This document shows positions 1 to 7,563 of a stretch of 22,053 nucleotides of DNA, one piece after another. The stretch lies in contig QYQC01000136.1 in NCBI GenBank assembly GCA_007280315.1, positions 1-22,053 of the forward strand, written 5' to 3'. The notes under the pieces were generated by a model. It saw nothing but the letters and a program-made list of their open reading frames with translations. It was not told the origin of the DNA and did not search any database. Origin of the DNA: Betaproteobacteria bacterium. Its GTDB lineage: Bacteria; Pseudomonadota; Gammaproteobacteria; Burkholderiales; SG8-39. Within the stretch, counting starts at the first letter, position 1; each line of letters opens with the position of its first letter. The translations under genes and the position numbers were made by a program.

Positions 1-1199
1 CCGAGCGACAGCGGCGTGACGTCGAGCAGCAAAACGTCTTTTCGTTCGCCCGAAAGCACCGACGCCTTGATGGCTGCGCCCGCCGCAACCGCCTCGTCCG
101 GATTGACGTCCTTGCGCGGCTCCTTGCCGAAGATCTCCTTCACCTTGTCCTGTACCTTGGGCATACGCGTCATCCCGCCCACCAGGATCACGTCGCTGAT
201 GTCACTGAGCTTGACGCCGGAGTCCTTTATTGCGGTCATGCAGGGCGCCACTGTCTGGGTGATCAGTTCATCGACCAGGCTCTCCAGCTTGGCCCGCGTG
301 AGCTTGATCGACAGGTGCTTGGGGCCACTCGCGTCGGCGGTGATATAAGCCAGATTGATCTCGGTCTGCTGCGACGACGAAAGTTCAATTTTCGCCTTTT
401 CCGCGGCTTCCTTCAGGCGCTGCAGCGCGAGCACGTCTTTGCGCAGGTCTAGAGCCTGGTCACGCTTGAACTCGTCGCACAGGTAATCCATGATGCGCTG
501 GTCGAAGTCCTCGCCGCCAAGGAAGGTGTCGCCGTTGGTTGAAAGCACCTCGAACTGCTTTTCGCCCTCGACATCGGCGATTTCGATGATGGAAATATCG
601 AAGGTGCCGCCGCCGAGGTCATACACCGCAATCTTACGGTCTCCGCCCTGTTTGTCCACGCCGAAGGCAAGCGCTGCCGCGGTCGGCTCGTTGATGATGC
701 GCTTTACTTCCAGACCGGCGATGCGGCCGGCGTCCTTGGTCGCCTGGCGCTGGCTGTCGTTGAAGTAGGCCGGGACGGTGATCACCGCTTCGGTCACCGG
801 TTCGCCAAGGTAATCCTCGGCGGTCTTTTTCATTTTCAGCAGCACCTGGGCGGATACTTCCTGCGGGGCGATTTTCTTGCCCCGGACTTCCACCCAAGCG
901 TCGCCGTTGTCGTGTTTGACGATCGCGTAGGGCATCAGGTTGATGTCCTTCTGCACCTCTTTTTCTTCGAAGCGGCGGCCGATCAGGCGCTTTACCGCGT
1001 ACAGAGTGTTCTTGGCGTTAGTGACCGCCTGGCGCTTGGCCGAGGCGCCACACAGGACTTCGCCGTCTTCCTGATAGGCAACGATGGACGGCGTGGTGCG
1101 CGCGCCCTCGGAATTTTCGATGATCTTGGTCTGCCCGCCTTCCATGATGGCGACGCAGGAATTTGTGGTTCCCAGGTCGATGCCGATGATTTTAGCCAT
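1..1199 (-). CDS. dnaK: Chaperone DnaK (Hsp70), N-terminal part, cut by window edge
   Basis: Hsp70 chaperone: an ATP-driven cytoplasmic foldase that works with DnaJ and the nucleotide exchanger GrpE. About 399 codons are in the window, covering the whole nucleotide-binding domain and the start of the linker region. Visible hallmarks are the N-terminal phosphate loop (IIGIDLGTTNSCVA from residue 4), the second phosphate loop VYDLGGGTFDIS, the adenosine-site stretch ILVGGMTRMPKVQ and, just before the edge, LLLDVTPLSLG, which is the interdomain linker. The substrate-binding domain lies outside the window. The start is ATG at 1199, preceded by a GAGGAA ribosome site. It lies 60 bases downstream of grpE and has its own sigma-32 promoter in that gap, so it can be transcribed with grpE or alone. 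Identity is certain. Confidence 0.99.
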   Translation of the reverse strand, partial: MAKIIGIDLGTTNSCVAIMEGGQTKIIENSEGARTTPSIVAYQEDGEVLCGASAKRQAVTNAKNTLYAVKRLIGRRFEEKEVQKDINLMPYAIVKHDNGDAWVEVRGKKIAPQEVSAQVLLKMKKTAEDYLGEPVTEAVITVPAYFNDSQRQATKDAGRIAGLEVKRIINEPTAAALAFGVDKQGGDRKIAVYDLGGGTFDISIIEIADVEGEKQFEVLSTNGDTFLGGEDFDQRIMDYLCDEFKRDQALDLRKDVLALQRLKEAAEKAKIELSSSQQTEINLAYITADASGPKHLSIKLTRAKLESLVDELITQTVAPCMTAIKDSGVKLSDISDVILVGGMTRMPKVQDKVKEIFGKEPRKDVNPDEAVAAGAAIKASVLSGERKDVLLLDVTPLSL

Positions 1200-1236
1200 T
1201 GCGTGTTCCTCGGTGAATTTAATGAACTTGTCAGGA

Positions 1237-1264
1237 ATGTGGGGCTGAATACCTGTGCTTCAAG
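1237..1264 (-). promoter_or_regulatory. Sigma-32 (RpoH) heat-shock promoter for dnaK
   Basis: Read on the minus strand: -35 CTTGAAG (1264-1258), a 13-base spacer, then -10 CCCCACAT (1244-1237). The RpoH consensus is CTTGAAA, 13-14 bases, CCCCATNT, so only one base in each element differs. Transcription should begin near 1230, about 30 bases before the dnaK ATG. The -35 element overlaps the grpE stop codon (1260-1262). Function is inferred from the motif. Confidence 0.85.
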
Positions 1265-1820
1265 CGTCGGGCGCCTTAGAAACCGTCACCAGTGCCGGAC
1301 GGACCACGCGATCATGCAGCAGATAGCCCTTCTGCATTACCTCCACCACCTGATTGGGCTCGCCCGGCCGCGTCACCATGGTCATCGCCTGGTGCCGATG
1401 CGGGTCGAATTTCTCGTTGACCGGATTGATTTCTTTCAAGTTTGCCTTTTCGAACACCGCCTTGAGTTGCTTCAAGGTCAGTTCGACACCGCTTCTCAGG
1501 CTCTCCAGGGTGGTGTTTTCTACTGCCAGCGCCGCCTCCAGGCTGTCGCGCACCGGCAGCAGTGCTTCTGCCAGATTTTCCACGCCGTATTTGTGCGCGC
1601 TGGCGATATCGGCCTGCGCGCGCTTGCGCAGATTTTCGGTTTCGGCTTTGGCGCGCAGCCAGGATTCCAGGTGTTCCTGCGCTTTTTGCGTGGCCAGGAC
1701 CAGCTGCTCTTCCACGCTGGGCTTTACTTCTACTGTTATTCCGCTATCGGCATTGCCCGCAGGCGCGGCCGCGTTTCCGGCATGTTCATCCGCGGGGGTA
1801 TCCGGTCCGTTTTCCGTCAT
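1260..1820 (-). CDS. grpE: Nucleotide exchange factor GrpE
   Basis: GrpE removes ADP from DnaK and acts as its thermosensor in the cytoplasm. The product is 186 residues, normal for the family. An acidic, alanine-rich disordered N-terminus (about 1-35) is followed by the long dimerising helix (about 38-90) and the C-terminal beta domain with the signature FDPHRHQAM and QKGYLLHDRVVRPALV. I chose ATG 1820 because AAGAGG stands 8 bases before it. An in-frame ATG at 1841 would add seven residues (MIRKRQA) over this ribosome site and is less likely. A strong sigma-32 promoter lies 34-61 bases upstream. dnaK follows, as expected for a chaperone pair. Confidence 0.97.
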   Translation of the reverse strand: MTENGPDTPADEHAGNAAAPAGNADSGITVEVKPSVEEQLVLATQKAQEHLESWLRAKAETENLRKRAQADIASAHKYGVENLAEALLPVRDSLEAALAVENTTLESLRSGVELTLKQLKAVFEKANLKEINPVNEKFDPHRHQAMTMVTRPGEPNQVVEVMQKGYLLHDRVVRPALVTVSKAPDA

Positions 1821-1853
1821 CGCTTGCCTCTTGCGTATCAATAACCTTTAGCC

Positions 1854-1881
1854 ATATGGGGGCATGCGCGCGTGTTTCAAG
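1854..1881 (-). promoter_or_regulatory. Sigma-32 (RpoH) heat-shock promoter for grpE
   Basis: Read on the minus strand: -35 CTTGAAA (1881-1875), a 13-base spacer (1874-1862), then -10 CCCCATAT (1861-1854). Both elements match the RpoH consensus exactly. The expected start point is near 1847, about 27 bases before the grpE ATG. This is the best-matching promoter in the window. The rest of the 174-base gap between hemH and grpE shows no gene and no CIRCE repeat. Confidence 0.9.
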
Positions 1882-1994
1882 AGGAGACACCAGAAATCGG
1901 CACCGGTCGATTGTTCGCACAAATGCGCGAACTGGCGTCAGTCTGGAGTGGCGCGCAGGCGTACTGGAGTCAAGCGCGGCAGGCAGCGCCTACC

Positions 1995-3086
1995 CTAGGT
2001 CGATGCGCCCAGCGCTATGGCGCGCACCCGCGAGCGTTCGAGCACGGCCGCATCCTGGTCGGGCTCGCCCCAGCCCTGAATTTGCTCAAGAGCAATTTGC
2101 GCCAGTGCCCTGATCCAGACATCGCTTTCGTTGAGGCAGGAGATCAGGTGGAATTCCTTGCCGCCCGCTTTCAGGAATCCGGCTTTAGCTTCGATGCCGA
2201 TTTCCTCCAGCGTCTCCAGGCAGTCTGCGACAAAACCCGGACAAATCACGTCGACCCGGCGCAGTTCCAGTCTGCCCCATGCGTCCAGCGTCGCCGACGT
2301 GTAGGGCTGCAGCCACTGCGCGCGCCCAAAGCGCGACTGAAAGCTGATTTGATACTGCTCCGGCGCCAGTACCAGAGCGTCGGCCAGCAAGCGCGCGGTC
2401 TTGTGACACTCACAGTGGTAGGGGTCACCGCGTTCCAGCGTATAGCGCGGCAGGCCGTGAAAACTCATCAGCAGTTTTTCCGGTTTGCCATGTTGCGCCC
2501 AGTGCCTGCGCACGCCCTCAGCCAGTGCCTCGATATAGGCGGGGTGGTCGTGAAAGTGCTTGAGCGTGCGAAGTTCGGGCATGTTGCGCGTGCGCCGCAG
2601 GTAGGCGGACACCGCGTCGAACGCAGTCGCCGTCGTGCTGGCGGCGTATTGGGGATACAGAGGAAGGAGCAGTATGCGCTCGCAGCGTTGCTGTTTAAGG
2701 CGTGCGAGTACCGACTCGATCGAAGGTTCGCCGTAGCGCATTGCGAAATCGACGATCAGCGCAGCGTGTCCCTGTGTGCCAAGATAAGCGCGCAGCAGCT
2801 TGGCCTGACGCTCGGTATGCGCGCGCAGGGGCGATCCGTCTGTTCCCCAAATTTGTGCGTACTTTGCCGCCGATTTCGCTGGCCGCAGGTTGAGAATGAT
2901 CCCGTTCAGAATCAGCCACCAGGGTATCCGCGGAATTTCGACCACACGCGGATCCGAGAGGAATTCCTTCAAATAGCGGCGCACCGCCGCGCGCGTCGGC
3001 GCATCGGGCGTGCCCAGATTGATCAGTAGAATCGCGGTGCGCGCGGGTGCGCCGTGCGCAAAGTCGGGTTCATCCAGGAAGCGCAT
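1995..3086 (-). CDS. hemH: Ferrochelatase (protoheme ferro-lyase)
   Basis: Inserts ferrous iron into protoporphyrin IX, the last step of heme b synthesis, at the cytoplasmic membrane face. The 363-residue product fits the proteobacterial family. It has the N-terminal LLINLGTPDAP motif (about 20-30), the catalytic histidine in LLMSFHGLPRYTLERG (His210), the SFQSRFGRAQWLQPYT porphyrin-binding stretch (about 248-263) and CPGFVADCLETLEEIG with the conserved glutamate (about 291). The start at 3086 gives the family-type N-terminus before the first strand. The upstream in-frame extension to 3257 lies inside hrcA and looks non-coding. No clear ribosome site is seen; the gene starts 20 bases after the hrcA stop, so it is probably cotranscribed and coupled to hrcA. 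Confidence 0.96.
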   Translation of the reverse strand: MRFLDEPDFAHGAPARTAILLINLGTPDAPTRAAVRRYLKEFLSDPRVVEIPRIPWWLILNGIILNLRPAKSAAKYAQIWGTDGSPLRAHTERQAKLLRAYLGTQGHAALIVDFAMRYGEPSIESVLARLKQQRCERILLLPLYPQYAASTTATAFDAVSAYLRRTRNMPELRTLKHFHDHPAYIEALAEGVRRHWAQHGKPEKLLMSFHGLPRYTLERGDPYHCECHKTARLLADALVLAPEQYQISFQSRFGRAQWLQPYTSATLDAWGRLELRRVDVICPGFVADCLETLEEIGIEAKAGFLKAGGKEFHLISCLNESDVWIRALAQIALEQIQGWGEPDQDAAVLERSRVRAIALGAST

Positions 3087-3106
3087 GGAATGCAGCCGCG
3101 GCGCGA

Positions 3107-4126
3107 TCAACTGCTGGAAAGCGCGCTGGAGAGCAGCTTTGCCGTAATGTCGACGATGGGAATCACGCGTTCGTAGGCCATGCGCGTCGGACCGATCACC
3201 CCGACGGTGCCGACCACCTGGCCATCCACGGTGTAGGGCGCCGTGACTACGCTGCATTCGTCCAGAACGGACGCGCCGGATTCGCCGCCGATAAAAATTT
3301 GCACGCCCTGTGCGCGCGTGCTCATGTCGAGGATCTGCACGAACAATGTTTTCTTGTCGAACAGATCGAACAGTTCGCGCAGCCGTGCCATATTGGAGGA
3401 CAGATCGGTCGAGTCGAGCAGGTTTCTCTCGCCCGAAATGACGTAGTTCTCGGTATTTTCGTTCAACGCCTGGTTGCCCGCTTCAAGCGCCGCGGTCATG
3501 AGCGTTGTCATGTCCTGATGTAACTGCTTCAACTCTGCGTGCACCCGTCGGCGGATTTCGTCGAAAGTGAACCCGGCGTAATTCTGGTTGAGGAAATTCG
3601 CTGCCATGGTAAGTTGCGACGGCGAGTAGTTCTTTTCGGTAAACAAGATCCGGTTCTGCACATCCCCGTCCGGGGTGACGATGATGAGCAGAATGCGTTT
3701 TTCAGAAAGCGCCAGAAATTCGATGTGACGGAAGGCGGCGCTACTGCGCCGTGGCGACGCCACCACGCCGGCAAAATGCGAAAGCTGCGACAGCAGTTGC
3801 GAGGCCGAATTGATCAGGCGCTGCGGGTTGTCCGGATTCAGATTACCTTCGATCTCGCGCAATTCGACCTGCTCGAGCGGCCTTATGGTAAGCAGGGTGT
3901 CGACAAAAATGCGGTAGCCGCGAGGTGTCGGGACGCGGCCGGCTGAGGTGTGGGGACTGGAGATGAATCCGAGTTCCTCCAGATCGGACATGATATTCCG
4001 GATCGTCGCCGGAGACAGGTCGAGGCCGGAATAGCGCGACAATGCGCGCGAGCCGACCGGCTGGCCCTCGGCAATATAGCGTTCCACCAGGGTCTTGAGC
4101 AGTATCTGTGCGCGGCGGTCAAGCAT
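3107..4126 (-). CDS. hrcA: Heat-inducible transcription repressor HrcA
   Basis: HrcA represses chaperone operons by binding CIRCE inverted repeats, and depends on GroEL for activity. The product is 339 residues, the usual size. Residues 1-75 form the winged helix (LSPATIRNIMSDLEELGFI is the recognition region, then SAGRVPTPRGYRIFVD). The GAF-like ligand region follows, and the C-terminus VGTVGVIGPTRMAYERVIPI is the family signature. ATG 4126 is the natural start but has no good ribosome site. The promoter immediately upstream is of the sigma-32 class. No CIRCE element is visible near hrcA, grpE or dnaK, so the HrcA target is probably elsewhere, for example groESL. Confidence 0.97.
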   Translation of the reverse strand: MLDRRAQILLKTLVERYIAEGQPVGSRALSRYSGLDLSPATIRNIMSDLEELGFISSPHTSAGRVPTPRGYRIFVDTLLTIRPLEQVELREIEGNLNPDNPQRLINSASQLLSQLSHFAGVVASPRRSSAAFRHIEFLALSEKRILLIIVTPDGDVQNRILFTEKNYSPSQLTMAANFLNQNYAGFTFDEIRRRVHAELKQLHQDMTTLMTAALEAGNQALNENTENYVISGERNLLDSTDLSSNMARLRELFDLFDKKTLFVQILDMSTRAQGVQIFIGGESGASVLDECSVVTAPYTVDGQVVGTVGVIGPTRMAYERVIPIVDITAKLLSSALSSS

Positions 4127-4167
4127 GATCGTATTCTAACCATAAATTGCTTGTCGCCATCAACACG

Positions 4168-4196
4168 AAATGGGGACGATGTGGTTTAATTTCAAC
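4168..4196 (-). promoter_or_regulatory. Sigma-32-type promoter for hrcA, overlapping the nadK start
   Basis: Read on the minus strand: -35 GTTGAAA (4196-4190), a 14-base spacer, then -10 CCCCATTT (4175-4168). The -10 is perfect, the -35 differs from CTTGAAA only in its first base, and 14 is an allowed RpoH spacing. The expected start is near 4161, about 35 bases before the hrcA ATG. The -35 ends directly against the divergent nadK ATG at 4197. Confidence 0.75.
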
Positions 4197-5072
4197 ATGA
4201 TGCCTATTGCGTTCAAAACAATTGCTCTGATCGGCCGCTACAACACTGCCGAAATTGCCGAGTCATTGCTTGGTTTGGCGAGCCTGCTGCGGCAGCGAAG
4301 CTGTCACGTACTGATTGAAAAAGAGACCGCGACCAATATTGGCAAGAATGAGTTTGACACCGCAGATTATGCCGAAATCGGTGCGCGGGCGAATCTTGCC
4401 GTGGTGCTGGGGGGCGACGGCAGCATGCTCTCGGCTGCGCGCAATCTGGCTCAATATGGTGTGCCGCTGGTCGGCGTCAACCAGGGGCGGCTCGGGTTCA
4501 TGACCGACATCGCGTTTTCGCACATGCGCGAAACCATCGAGCTGCTGATTTCTGGTAAGTACACGATCGGCGAACGCACCATGCTCGAGACCAGGGTGCT
4601 GCGCGGAGAGAAGGAATTATTCTGCACCCAGGCACTCAACGACGTTGTCGTCAATAAAGGCGGCACCGGCCGCATGATCGAGTTTCTGGTGCACATAGAC
4701 GGTCAGTTTGTATACGACCTTCGCGCCGACGGTATCATCGTCGCCACACCGACCGGATCGACGGCGTACGCACTTTCCTCGAATGGACCGATTCTCCAGC
4801 CGAATGTGCCGGGATTCGCGCTGGTCCCGGTCTGCCCGCACACCCTGTCCAATCGACCCATCGCCGTGAGCGACCGCTGCGTAATTGAAATCACGATCAA
4901 ACATCGGGCCGCTGGCGCGCGCCTGCATTTTGACGGCCAGCCGCATTCAGAACTGGCGGCGGACGACAAGGTAATCGTGCGCCGTGCGGCGCATTCCATC
5001 CGTTTCGTGCATCCGCCCGGGTACAGCTATTACGCCATGTTGCGCGAGAAGCTGCATTGGAGCGAAATGTAG
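4197..5072 (+). CDS. nadK: NAD kinase (ATP-dependent)
   Basis: Phosphorylates NAD to NADP in the cytoplasm, the only route to NADP. The product is 291 residues, normal for proteobacteria. Visible are the N-terminal TIALIGRYN strand, the catalytic GGDGS loop (in VVLGGDGSMLSAARNLA), GRLGFMTDI, the NE/D-type LNDVVVNKG motif, and DGIIVATPTGSTAYALSSNG followed by CPHTLSNRPI. The start is uncertain: ATG codons occur at 4170, 4179, 4197 and 4200. The last two give the family-like N-terminus (MPIAFKTIALIG), and none has a clear ribosome site. The start lies against the -35 of the divergent hrcA promoter. recN begins two bases after the TAG stop, so the two genes form an operon. Confidence 0.96.
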   Translation: MMPIAFKTIALIGRYNTAEIAESLLGLASLLRQRSCHVLIEKETATNIGKNEFDTADYAEIGARANLAVVLGGDGSMLSAARNLAQYGVPLVGVNQGRLGFMTDIAFSHMRETIELLISGKYTIGERTMLETRVLRGEKELFCTQALNDVVVNKGGTGRMIEFLVHIDGQFVYDLRADGIIVATPTGSTAYALSSNGPILQPNVPGFALVPVCPHTLSNRPIAVSDRCVIEITIKHRAAGARLHFDGQPHSELAADDKVIVRRAAHSIRFVHPPGYSYYAMLREKLHWSEM

Positions 5073-5074
5073 AT

Positions 5075-6736
5075 ATGTTGAGGACGCTCAGCATCCGCGA
5101 TTTCGTCATCGTCGATTCGCTCGAACTCGAATTCCATCCCGGTTTTACCGTGCTCACCGGCGAAACCGGCGCCGGCAAATCCATACTCATCGACGCGCTG
5201 GCGCTGACGCTGGGCGGACGCGGCGATGCGGCGGTGGTGCGCGCGGCGTGCGAGCGCGCCGACATCAGCGCCGAATTCGACATTCAGTCGCTGCCCGAGC
5301 TCGCACTGTGGCTGCGCGCATCCGCGCTGGAAGGCGATCCGGGCACGATTCTGCTTCGGCGCATAATCGACAAGAACGGGCGTTCGCGCGCTTTTGTCAA
5401 CGGCCGGCCGGCGACGCTGGGCCAGCTGCGCGAGGCGGGGGAGTGGCTGGTGGACATTCACGGTCAGCACGCGCACCAGTCCCTGCTCAAAGCCGATGCG
5501 CAGCGCGTTCTGCTCGATGCACATGCCGGCCTGGCGCCACTCGCGGCCGAGGTCGCCGAAGCCTATCGGCAGTGGCAGAAGCTTGGTCGGGCGCGTGCCG
5601 AATATGAGACGCATGCGGCGCAGCGCAATGCAGAATGCGAACAGCTGCAATGGCAGGCGCGGGAACTGGAGCAGCTGGCGTTGCTGCCGGAGGAGTGGGA
5701 GGCGGTGCAGTCCGAACACACGCGCCTTGCGCATGCGGCCGGACTGATCGAGGGCGTTCGGGCCGCGCTCGAAACGCTGTCCGAAGCCGACGCAGCTTGT
5801 CTGCCGCTGCTGGCGGGCGCAGGCACGCGACTGGAGGCGCTTCTGGGTTACGACGCGCGCCTGCGCGAGGCGAGCGAACTGCTGCGCTCAGGCGAGGCCC
5901 AGGTGCAGGAGGCGGTATATGCGCTGCGCCATTACGCGGATCGGGTTGAGCTGGATCCACAACGACTCGCCGCAGTGGAGGCGCGCATGGAGGCGATTCA
6001 CGGAAGCGCACGCAAGTTTCGTCTTGCGCCAAAGGAACTGCCCGGACATCTTCGGCAGTTGCAGGCGCGGCTGGCGGAGCTCGAGGTAGCGTCCAATCTG
6101 GAGACGCTGGTGATACAGGAGCAGCAGGCGCGCACGCGCTACTTTGAACTCGCAGGCAGGCTGGGCACGGGCAGAAAGAAAGCGGCTGCAAAGCTCGGCA
6201 AGGAGGTCACGCAGGCAATGCAGCGACTCGCCATGCCGGATGGCAGGTTTGAGGTGGCGCTGAACCCCTGCCCGCCTGATGGCAGCCTGCACGGTTCGGA
6301 ACAGATTGAGTTTCTGGTCGCCGCCAATCCCGGCGTGGAGGCGCGAGCGCTGGCCAAAGTGGCCTCAGGCGGTGAACTGTCGCGCATCAGTCTCGCCATT
6401 CAGGTAATTACCAGCAAGGCGGCGCTGGTGCCGACGATGATTTTCGACGAAGTGGACGCCGGCATTGGCGGCGGGGTTGCCGAAATTGTCGGTCGACAGC
6501 TCAAGAGCCTGGGGCAGGAGCGCCAGGTACTGTGCGTGACGCACCTGCCACAGGTGGCCGCCCAGGCAGACGGGCAGTGGTCGGTAAGCAAATTCGGCAT
6601 CGAGGGCAAAGTAAAGACCCTGGTCTCGGTGCTCGATCGGAAAGGGCGCATCGAAGAGGTCGCGCGCATGCTGGGTGGAACCGAGATCACCGCCACGACG
6701 CGCAAACATGCTGCGGAAATGCTGAGTCTGCGCTAA
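5075..6736 (+). CDS. recN: DNA repair protein RecN (SMC-like ATPase)
   Basis: RecN is an SMC-family ATPase that acts early in recombinational repair of double-strand breaks. The product is 553 residues, standard length. The Walker A motif GETGAGKS is at about 29-36. A long central coiled-coil region rich in Glu, Ala, Leu and Arg runs from about 150 to 370, the ABC signature ASGGELSRISLA is near 430, and Walker B IFDEVDAGIGG is near 456, followed by the His-switch region VLCVTHLPQVAAQAD. ATG 5075 is chosen because GGAG lies at 5059-5062, inside the end of nadK. An in-frame TTG at 5057 would overlap nadK and lacks support. I see no LexA-type CTGT-N8-ACAG box in front of nadK or recN. Confidence 0.98.
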   Translation: MLRTLSIRDFVIVDSLELEFHPGFTVLTGETGAGKSILIDALALTLGGRGDAAVVRAACERADISAEFDIQSLPELALWLRASALEGDPGTILLRRIIDKNGRSRAFVNGRPATLGQLREAGEWLVDIHGQHAHQSLLKADAQRVLLDAHAGLAPLAAEVAEAYRQWQKLGRARAEYETHAAQRNAECEQLQWQARELEQLALLPEEWEAVQSEHTRLAHAAGLIEGVRAALETLSEADAACLPLLAGAGTRLEALLGYDARLREASELLRSGEAQVQEAVYALRHYADRVELDPQRLAAVEARMEAIHGSARKFRLAPKELPGHLRQLQARLAELEVASNLETLVIQEQQARTRYFELAGRLGTGRKKAAAKLGKEVTQAMQRLAMPDGRFEVALNPCPPDGSLHGSEQIEFLVAANPGVEARALAKVASGGELSRISLAIQVITSKAALVPTMIFDEVDAGIGGGVAEIVGRQLKSLGQERQVLCVTHLPQVAAQADGQWSVSKFGIEGKVKTLVSVLDRKGRIEEVARMLGGTEITATTRKHAAEMLSLR

Positions 6737-6776
6737 GCTTACGAAAATAGTCTGCTTCAATAACAGGGAGGGAGTG

Positions 6777-7154
6777 ATGCGGCCAATGAAATCGTTCAAA
6801 TCTGTAACCGGCTCGGCGCGGGTAATAGGCATGGTGGTGCTCGTCGTGATACTCGTCTGCGCCTATGTTGCGCTGGATTTCTATACCGGGGGGCAGCAGG
6901 CCGCAAGCATGGCGGAGGGACGCGGCGGAGCGATCATAGGCGCGTTGTCGAGCCACAAACGCGAAGCCGGTGCTCTGCCGGAAACGCTGGACAAACTCGT
7001 GCCCAAATACCTGCCGGCACTGGGCAAATGTCCCAACGGACAGCCCTATGGATACAAGCCGGCAGGCGCGGAATACACGCTCACCTGTCAGGAAGTCTTG
7101 TTCAAGTCGAAGCCATACCAGTACGATTCGAAATCCCGGGTTTGGAGCGGCTGA
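6777..7154 (+). CDS. Small membrane-anchored protein with GspG/pseudopilin-like periplasmic domain
   Basis: The function is not known. The product is 125 residues with a short basic N-terminus, one strong hydrophobic segment (about 14-33, IGMVVLVVILVCAYVALDFY) and a periplasmic part. The stretch LPETLDKLVPKYLPALGKCP then NGQPYGYKPAG resembles the C-terminal domain of type II secretion pseudopilin GspG (TL..LV..YL, then NPYGY). The canonical prepilin peptidase motif (GFTLIE) is absent, so it is probably not assembled as a pilin. Two periplasmic cysteines (in GKCPNG and TLTCQE) could form a disulfide. GGGAGGG at 6766-6772 supports ATG 6777; GTG 6774 and ATG 6786 are alternatives. It follows recN by 40 bases and may share its transcript. 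Confidence 0.75.
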   Translation: MRPMKSFKSVTGSARVIGMVVLVVILVCAYVALDFYTGGQQAASMAEGRGGAIIGALSSHKREAGALPETLDKLVPKYLPALGKCPNGQPYGYKPAGAEYTLTCQEVLFKSKPYQYDSKSRVWSG

Positions 7155-7238
7155 AGCATCGCGTTTCCGTTTCCGGACCGCGTAGCCGCTGCGAGCCGCG
7201 ATTTGCCGGCGTATTCGCGTCTGCACTTCGCGCGCAGT

Positions 7239-7267
7239 TTGTCTCGGTACCTGGTTTGGACTAGAAT
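7239..7267 (+). promoter_or_regulatory. Sigma-70-type promoter for tRNA-Val
   Basis: -35 TTGTCT (7239-7244), a 17-base spacer, and -10 TAGAAT (7262-7267, five of six consensus bases). The expected start is near 7274, about six bases before the tRNA. The bases after the -10 (GCGCGTGC) are GC-rich, as in stable-RNA promoters under stringent control. The preceding 85 bases after the small membrane protein gene show no gene. Confidence 0.7.
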
Positions 7268-7279
7268 GCGCGTGCATTT

Positions 7280-7356
7280 AGGCGCGTAGCTCAGCTGGTT
7301 AGAGCACCACCTTGACATGGTGGGGGTCGTTGGTTCGAGTCCAATCGCGCCTACCA
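7280..7356 (+). tRNA. tRNA-Val (anticodon GAC)
   Basis: A full cloverleaf can be folded by eye. The acceptor stem AGGCGCG (7280-7286) pairs with CGCGCCT, the D stem is GCTC/GAGC, and the anticodon stem CCACC/GGTGG has loop TTGACAT with anticodon GAC at 7314-7316. The T arm is GTTGG-TTCGAGT-CCAAT, followed by discriminator A and an encoded CCA end. It decodes GUC and GUU valine codons. The gene stands alone, with no other tRNA beside it. Confidence 0.97.
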
Positions 7357-7379
7357 AATTTCTCCCGTTAGAGCGATAA

Positions 7380-7404
7380 GGCGAGGGGTCCGCAGAGACC
7401 CGCC
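7380..7404 (+). terminator. Stem-loop downstream of tRNA-Val, possible terminator
   Basis: GGGTC (7386-7390) pairs with GACCC (7397-7401) around the loop CGCAGA, with an outer GGC/GCC pair separated by a bulge. There is no T-run directly after it, so it is at best a weak or processing-type end for the tRNA transcript. The 277 bases from here to dctP contain this hairpin, a smaller one (GCGAT/ATCGC at 7440-7454) and the palindrome at 7545, but no gene. Confidence 0.3.
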
Positions 7405-7544
7405 AGGAGCAGATTTGGGGTATATTCAAAGAAAATGCGGCGATCGGTAATCGCAAGATTATTTGCACCGAGTTGGTGTTCCGTTTATGCACTGACGCGA
7501 CGGTCCGCAAGAAAGGCCACTAAAAAGCAGGCTAGTGTCGTTTT

Positions 7545-7563
7545 GATCAAAACTTCTTTGATC
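7545..7563. repeat. Inverted repeat, candidate operator upstream of dctP
   Basis: GATCAAA (7545-7551), five bases, then TTTGATC (7557-7563): a perfect 7-base inverted repeat 71 bases before the dctP start. The right arm also begins a degenerate FNR-like site, TTGAT-CTAG-CGCAA (7558-7571), which matches 8 of 10 conserved positions. A possible -10, TATATT, lies at 7607-7612 with no good -35, which fits an activator-dependent promoter. The role as an operator is inferred. Confidence 0.45.

Noticed and set aside
1260..1841. Longer GrpE starting at ATG 1841
   Set aside because: The good ribosome site AAGAGG lies inside the extension and serves ATG 1820. The extra seven residues are not family-like.
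1872..3029. A 385-codon plus-strand open frame over hemH
   Set aside because: It is antisense to a clear ferrochelatase and starts inside the grpE promoter region. It has no recognisable motif.
3087..3257. N-terminal extension of ferrochelatase to 3257
   Set aside because: The added residues overlap the hrcA C-terminus in another frame, are Arg/His-rich and have no counterpart in the family.
5041..5077. LexA (SOS) box for recN
   Set aside because: No CTGT-N8-ACAG-like pattern is visible in front of recN or nadK.
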